This document shows positions 63,820-64,000 of a DNA stretch of 64,000 bases, piece after piece. Each line of letters begins with the position of its first letter. Position 1 is the stretch's first letter. The stretch is from Nematostella vectensis. Taxonomy: Eukaryota > Cnidaria > Anthozoa > Actiniaria > Edwardsiidae. Both the position numbers and the translations under genes were made by a program. The DNA lies in assembly GCF_932526225.1 (NCBI RefSeq), contig NC_064044.1, positions 5,001 to 69,000 on the forward strand. The letters are read 5' to 3'. Under the pieces are notes generated by a model that saw only the letters and a program-made list of their open reading frames with translations, ran no database searches and was not told the origin of the DNA.

Positions 63820-64000
63820 TAGAGTTGTAGGCCGGAAGGTAGGGGATTTTTGGGGGACTGTTAGAGGATGATCCCAAAGGTCTTTTGAGATGAAAATATA
63901 ACCTTAAGTAGAGTTCTGCGTGTAGGTTATTGTCGAATTGTCAGAAATTAAAAATTCCAACTTTAAGTGTCCGAAAAGTCGAAAATAAAAAATGTCCCTT
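63820..64000. other. End of window, no feature recognised
   Basis: Purine-rich, AT-rich sequence, presumably the continuing intron of the recombinase-like gene. No exon border seen. Confidence 0.4.

Overview
This is eukaryotic, almost certainly metazoan, nuclear DNA. It has intron-rich genes with GT-AG splice sites, a perfect CCCTAA/TTAGGG telomere-type tract, dispersed fold-back elements and long satellite arrays. There are no bacterial operons or Shine-Dalgarno signals. The general look (AT-rich, small dispersed hairpins, a tyrosine-recombinase-like exon pair) would suit a marine invertebrate such as an anthozoan, but the species cannot be fixed from the sequence alone.

Layout. (1) 1-5,693: repeat-rich, C-poor plus strand with no convincing gene. 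It holds a 624-bp tandem repeat (about 2.4 copies), several 190-560 bp tandem duplications and two TTA/ATT microsatellites. (2) 5,694-13,633 and 30,650-58,455: one array of a ~204-bp satellite, about 175 monomers in total, all in the same orientation, with higher-order structure. Almost every monomer carries a TGACGTCA (CRE) palindrome, a CACGTG E-box and a length-variable C tract. (3) 13,634-30,649: a 17.0-kb segment that splits the satellite. It has 27-bp perfect terminal inverted repeats (TIRs), minisatellite-built subterminal regions in opposite orientation, and an 8-bp direct duplication (AAATCGTC) of satellite sequence at its two ends, which is the signature of a transposed element. Inside are a ~31-copy 112-bp tandem array, an 18-exon minus-strand gene reconstructed from start to stop (26,778 to 20,064), a possible terminal exon of a second gene (27,856-27,697) and several hairpins. 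No transposase is recognisable in it. (4) 58,456-61,083: the 3' part of a multi-exon minus-strand gene of unknown family, whose stop codon lies about 65 bp from the satellite edge and which needs a 28-nt intron to stay in frame. (5) 61,084-64,000: small inverted-repeat elements, two exons resembling the catalytic core of a tyrosine recombinase (Crypton-type), and a 12-copy telomeric repeat in the following intron.

The most unusual object is the 17-kb TIR element: its largest visible gene is a host-like, 18-exon gene with consistent splice phases, apparently carried as cargo or captured. That gene has one frame break, at an A12 tract; a total coding length one base short of a multiple of three agrees with a missing A. 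No pathway links the genes here. Function calls are limited to what the exons show.
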